DNA of 64,000 nucleotides. Origin: Pseudomonas sp. Its GTDB lineage: Bacteria > Pseudomonadota > Gammaproteobacteria > Pseudomonadales > Pseudomonadaceae. Positions 61,885 to 64,000 of this stretch are shown here, one piece after another. The translations under genes were made by a program, and so were the position numbers. The notes below the pieces were generated by a model that saw only the letters and a program-made list of their open reading frames with translations, made no database searches and was not told the origin of the DNA. The stretch is from assembly GCF_030150285.1 (NCBI RefSeq), contig NZ_JASLGE010000030.1, positions 1-64,000 on the forward strand. The letters are read 5' to 3'. Numbering within the stretch: position 1 is the stretch's first letter; every line of letters starts with the position of its first letter.

Positions 61885-64000
61885 TTACAGCGGATGGTCA
61901 GTCATTTCCTGGCGGGTCAGTTGGGTGATGAGGTCTTTTTCAGCGGCGTTATAGGCGGCCTTTATTACTTCCAGACTGCTTTGGTAAACCTGGTCGGATA
62001 TCGCGCGCGGGCCGAACTCTACCCGGTTGGACTGGCGCATGTACGTGTCGTGAAGCCGGGCAAACCGGTCGCTGTATTTGTTTTTCAAAAACGTGACCCA
62101 GAAATCTCTGCTGCCAGTAAAGTGGAGGAATTGGTCGCCTGAGGCCTCTTCCAGCAATACCTGCCTGCGAATGCTGTTGACGCCCATTGCTGGCATGGAG
62201 GGCAGATGCGGGTACCCGTCGGCTTGCGGTTGCCGCGGCAGTGCCAAAGGCTGCGCCAAGGCCATGCGCATCACCAGGCGCAGGTCCTGCAAAGACACCT
62301 CATCCTGGGCCCCTACACCGTCCAGGAAGCGGTACGCCAACCGTTCATCCCGCAAGTACTGCGCCCAACCTTCCACCTGGTTGAGCCGGAACAAGTGCCG
62401 TGGCAACTGCAACAGCTTGCGTTCATGGCCCGGCTGACTGGCCTCCAGCTTGACCATGGCCACGGCGGCGAGCAGTTCAAAATCACTGAACGTCAATGCC
62501 GCCGGCTCTGCACAGGTTGAGCCCTGATGGATGCGCGCAATCAGTGACTCACGCAACTCGTTGTTCTCGCCCAACGCTTGCAGCACGCCCCCCACACGCT
62601 CTATGAATGCTGCGCGAGTCGACTCATTAACGTAAGCAGGGGTGCTGCGCAATTCACCCAAAAACCGGCGCAGGTCATCGGCGGCCAGGTCATGTTCCAG
62701 ATTGTTCCAGATGGCCATGAGCCGGGTCGTGGTTGCGTCGTCGCCGCTCAGCAACCAGGCATGCCGTTGCAGGTCGCTCAATCGGTCGTGTACGCGCTCC
62801 GAAACAAACCCCATGTTGATACCCGTGCGCCGGGCATAACTATCCAGACGCTCCTCTGCGGCGGGCGTTAACGGGTTGTCATGCAGGTACGTCACGGCAT
62901 TGAGGTCTTGAGGCGCGCTGAACGCCGCATCCGGGATTTCGCGAATACGGTTGTCACGCAAGTCCAGACTTTTGAGCGTGTTCAGCGCATGCACGCCTAT
63001 CGGCCAGGTGGTTGCCTGGGTGTGGCGCAGGTTGAGGTATTGCAAGCGTGACATGTTGCTGACATCCACCGGCAAGCCCAGCGGGTTACCCAGCAGGTTC
63101 AACTCCTTGAGATTTCCCAGCTCGCTCAAATGGGCAGCACCTTCGGCGGTCAGTTCAATGGCGTTGCGGCTCAGGTCGAGCTTTTGCAGGCTTTTCATGT
63201 TGGCCAGGGCTAACGGCAAACGCGTAAGCCGGTTGTTTTGCATCGACAGCCAACGCACCCGAGTGAAACTCTGCAGAAACTGCTCCGGTACGCTGTCCAA
63301 CGCCATGTCATCCATGACCAGCACCGACACATGGCTGAAGTCGCCCGCGAGCTTGGGCAAGTCACCCGCCGGCATGCCGGTCAAATCCAGCAAGTAACCG
63401 CGCAGGTCGGGCAGGTCGGCAGGCGATAAACGGCCGGACTCCAGGTAGGCCGAGGGTGCACTCGCGTCCTGCAACACACGGCTTTCGCGTCGCCAAGCGC
63501 GCCGTATGGCACTGCTGACGGCACGTTTGATGGTGGCGGGCGATACATCGCGCCGCGCCGCACTGGAGTGTTCGGGCAGTGGCACACTGCACCAGGTTCG
63601 CAGCACATCTTCGAGCGACTCGTGTTCCAGTTGTAGCCTTACCAATTCAGACTCCGGCCAGACCCTGCGACTCTCCAGCGCACTGATCAATTCCAGGCTT
63701 TGCTCACGGGTGCAGGCCGGGTAAATGCTCTGTACCCGGCGAACCAGCAAACCGGTACGTTCCTCACCCCGCTCCCCGCCCAAGGGGTACCCCACACGGC
63801 CATTAGCCAGACGCAGGGGTGACCTGAACCAGGGTTTGATCGGCTGCAAGCCCAGGGCCGTGCGCGTTTGTTCAGGATGGTTGTGCACATGGCGTGCGAA
63901 TTCATTGCGCAGGCCCGGGTCGGTCTTAATCAGGCCCAGCGCATGCAACGCCTGAAGCGGGGTCATGCCGGGGTTGTCTGGCCGCCGGTACAGCACCGGG
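61885..64000 (-). CDS. Leucine-rich-repeat protein with NEL-type E3 ligase-like domain (N-terminus outside window)
   Basis: At least 704 C-terminal codons are present; the frame is open to the window edge. After a helical region similar to the Pseudomonas dermonecrotic-toxin/LRR proteins come about six leucine-rich repeats (WLSMQNNRLTRLPLALANM, LQKLDLSRNAIELTAEGAA, LKSLDLRDNRIREIPDAAF). A helical domain like the NEL ubiquitin ligases of IpaH/SspH effectors follows. The expected catalytic cysteine is in GSTCAEPAALTFSDFE (codon 62512-62514), about 209 residues from the end. The usual CxD is CAE here. Such proteins act in eukaryotic cells when secreted; secretion here is unproven. Confidence 0.85.
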   Translation of the reverse strand, partial: PVLYRRPDNPGMTPLQALHALGLIKTDPGLRNEFARHVHNHPEQTRTALGLQPIKPWFRSPLRLANGRVGYPLGGERGEERTGLLVRRVQSIYPACTREQSLELISALESRRVWPESELVRLQLEHESLEDVLRTWCSVPLPEHSSAARRDVSPATIKRAVSSAIRRAWRRESRVLQDASAPSAYLESGRLSPADLPDLRGYLLDLTGMPAGDLPKLAGDFSHVSVLVMDDMALDSVPEQFLQSFTRVRWLSMQNNRLTRLPLALANMKSLQKLDLSRNAIELTAEGAAHLSELGNLKELNLLGNPLGLPVDVSNMSRLQYLNLRHTQATTWPIGVHALNTLKSLDLRDNRIREIPDAAFSAPQDLNAVTYLHDNPLTPAAEERLDSYARRTGINMGFVSERVHDRLSDLQRHAWLLSGDDATTTRLMAIWNNLEHDLAADDLRRFLGELRSTPAYVNESTRAAFIERVGGVLQALGENNELRESLIARIHQGSTCAEPAALTFSDFELLAAVAMVKLEASQPGHERKLLQLPRHLFRLNQVEGWAQYLRDERLAYRFLDGVGAQDEVSLQDLRLVMRMALAQPLALPRQPQADGYPHLPSMPAMGVNSIRRQVLLEEASGDQFLHFTGSRDFWVTFLKNKYSDRFARLHDTYMRQSNRVEFGPRAISDQVYQSSLEVIKAAYNAAEKDLITQLTRQEMTDHPL

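Overview
The window looks like Pseudomonas chromosome, most likely from the P. fluorescens lineage. From memory of strain PAO1, the backbone speA, SUI1-like gene, Nudix, DUF2333, gcbA, ctpL, dsbD, aroQ, accBC, prmA, DUF3426, dusB, fis, purHD, retS, marC family, urt and ure genes follows the order PA4839-PA4868. Several accessory blocks interrupt that backbone. Codon use is GC-rich, ATGA stop-start overlaps are common, and a REP family with GTAGGAGCGAGC arms sits between many genes.

Layout. 0-13.2 kb: arginine decarboxylase (cut by the window edge), a SUI1-like factor, Nudix and DUF2333 on the minus strand; then a diguanylate cyclase, a chemoreceptor, DsbD, dehydroquinase and the acetyl-CoA carboxylase accBC pair on the plus strand. 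13.3-15.3 kb: a minus-strand, visibly less GC-rich PAAR / DUF6402 / small membrane protein module that looks like a type VI secretion cargo and immunity cassette. 15.6-25.9 kb: prmA, a zinc-ribbon DUF3426 protein, dusB-fis, purH, purD, retS and a MarC-family protein. 26.0-33.6 kb: divergent corrin-ring operons, cobG-cobH-cobI-cobJ leftward and cobL-cbiD-cobK rightward. 33.7-33.8 kb: the remnant of an antitoxin gene. 34.0-39.0 kb: a copper-uptake set (DUF2946, PCu(A)C chaperone, DUF2946, TonB-dependent copper receptor, PepSY membrane protein). 39.1-44.1 kb: a second TonB receptor with an ABC importer of the FecCD/BtuC type.

44.1-51.2 kb holds the most unusual content: two tandem, paralogous, very large proteins (1164 and 1145 aa). 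Each is built from five collinear units of about 200-230 residues related to DUF4329 (JAB-like). Only the first unit of each keeps the E / HSH / SxxD residues. Both proteins end in Arg-Asp-Glu-Leu, although the residues just before that are not alike. 51.4-61.5 kb: a sigma-54-type promoter, the urea ABC transporter urtABCDE, and urease genes ureD, ureA, two GNAT acetyltransferases, ureB and ureC, spaced by REP elements. 61.9-64 kb: the C-terminal part of a leucine-rich-repeat protein with a NEL-type ubiquitin-ligase-like domain, cut by the window end.

Functionally the window joins housekeeping genes (fatty acid, purine, shikimate, tRNA and ribosome modification), nitrogen acquisition from urea, B12 synthesis, metal acquisition, and a set of genes that may act on other cells (PAAR module, RDEL-ended giants, NEL-like protein). 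No tRNA, rRNA, CRISPR array, complete insertion sequence or replication origin was seen.
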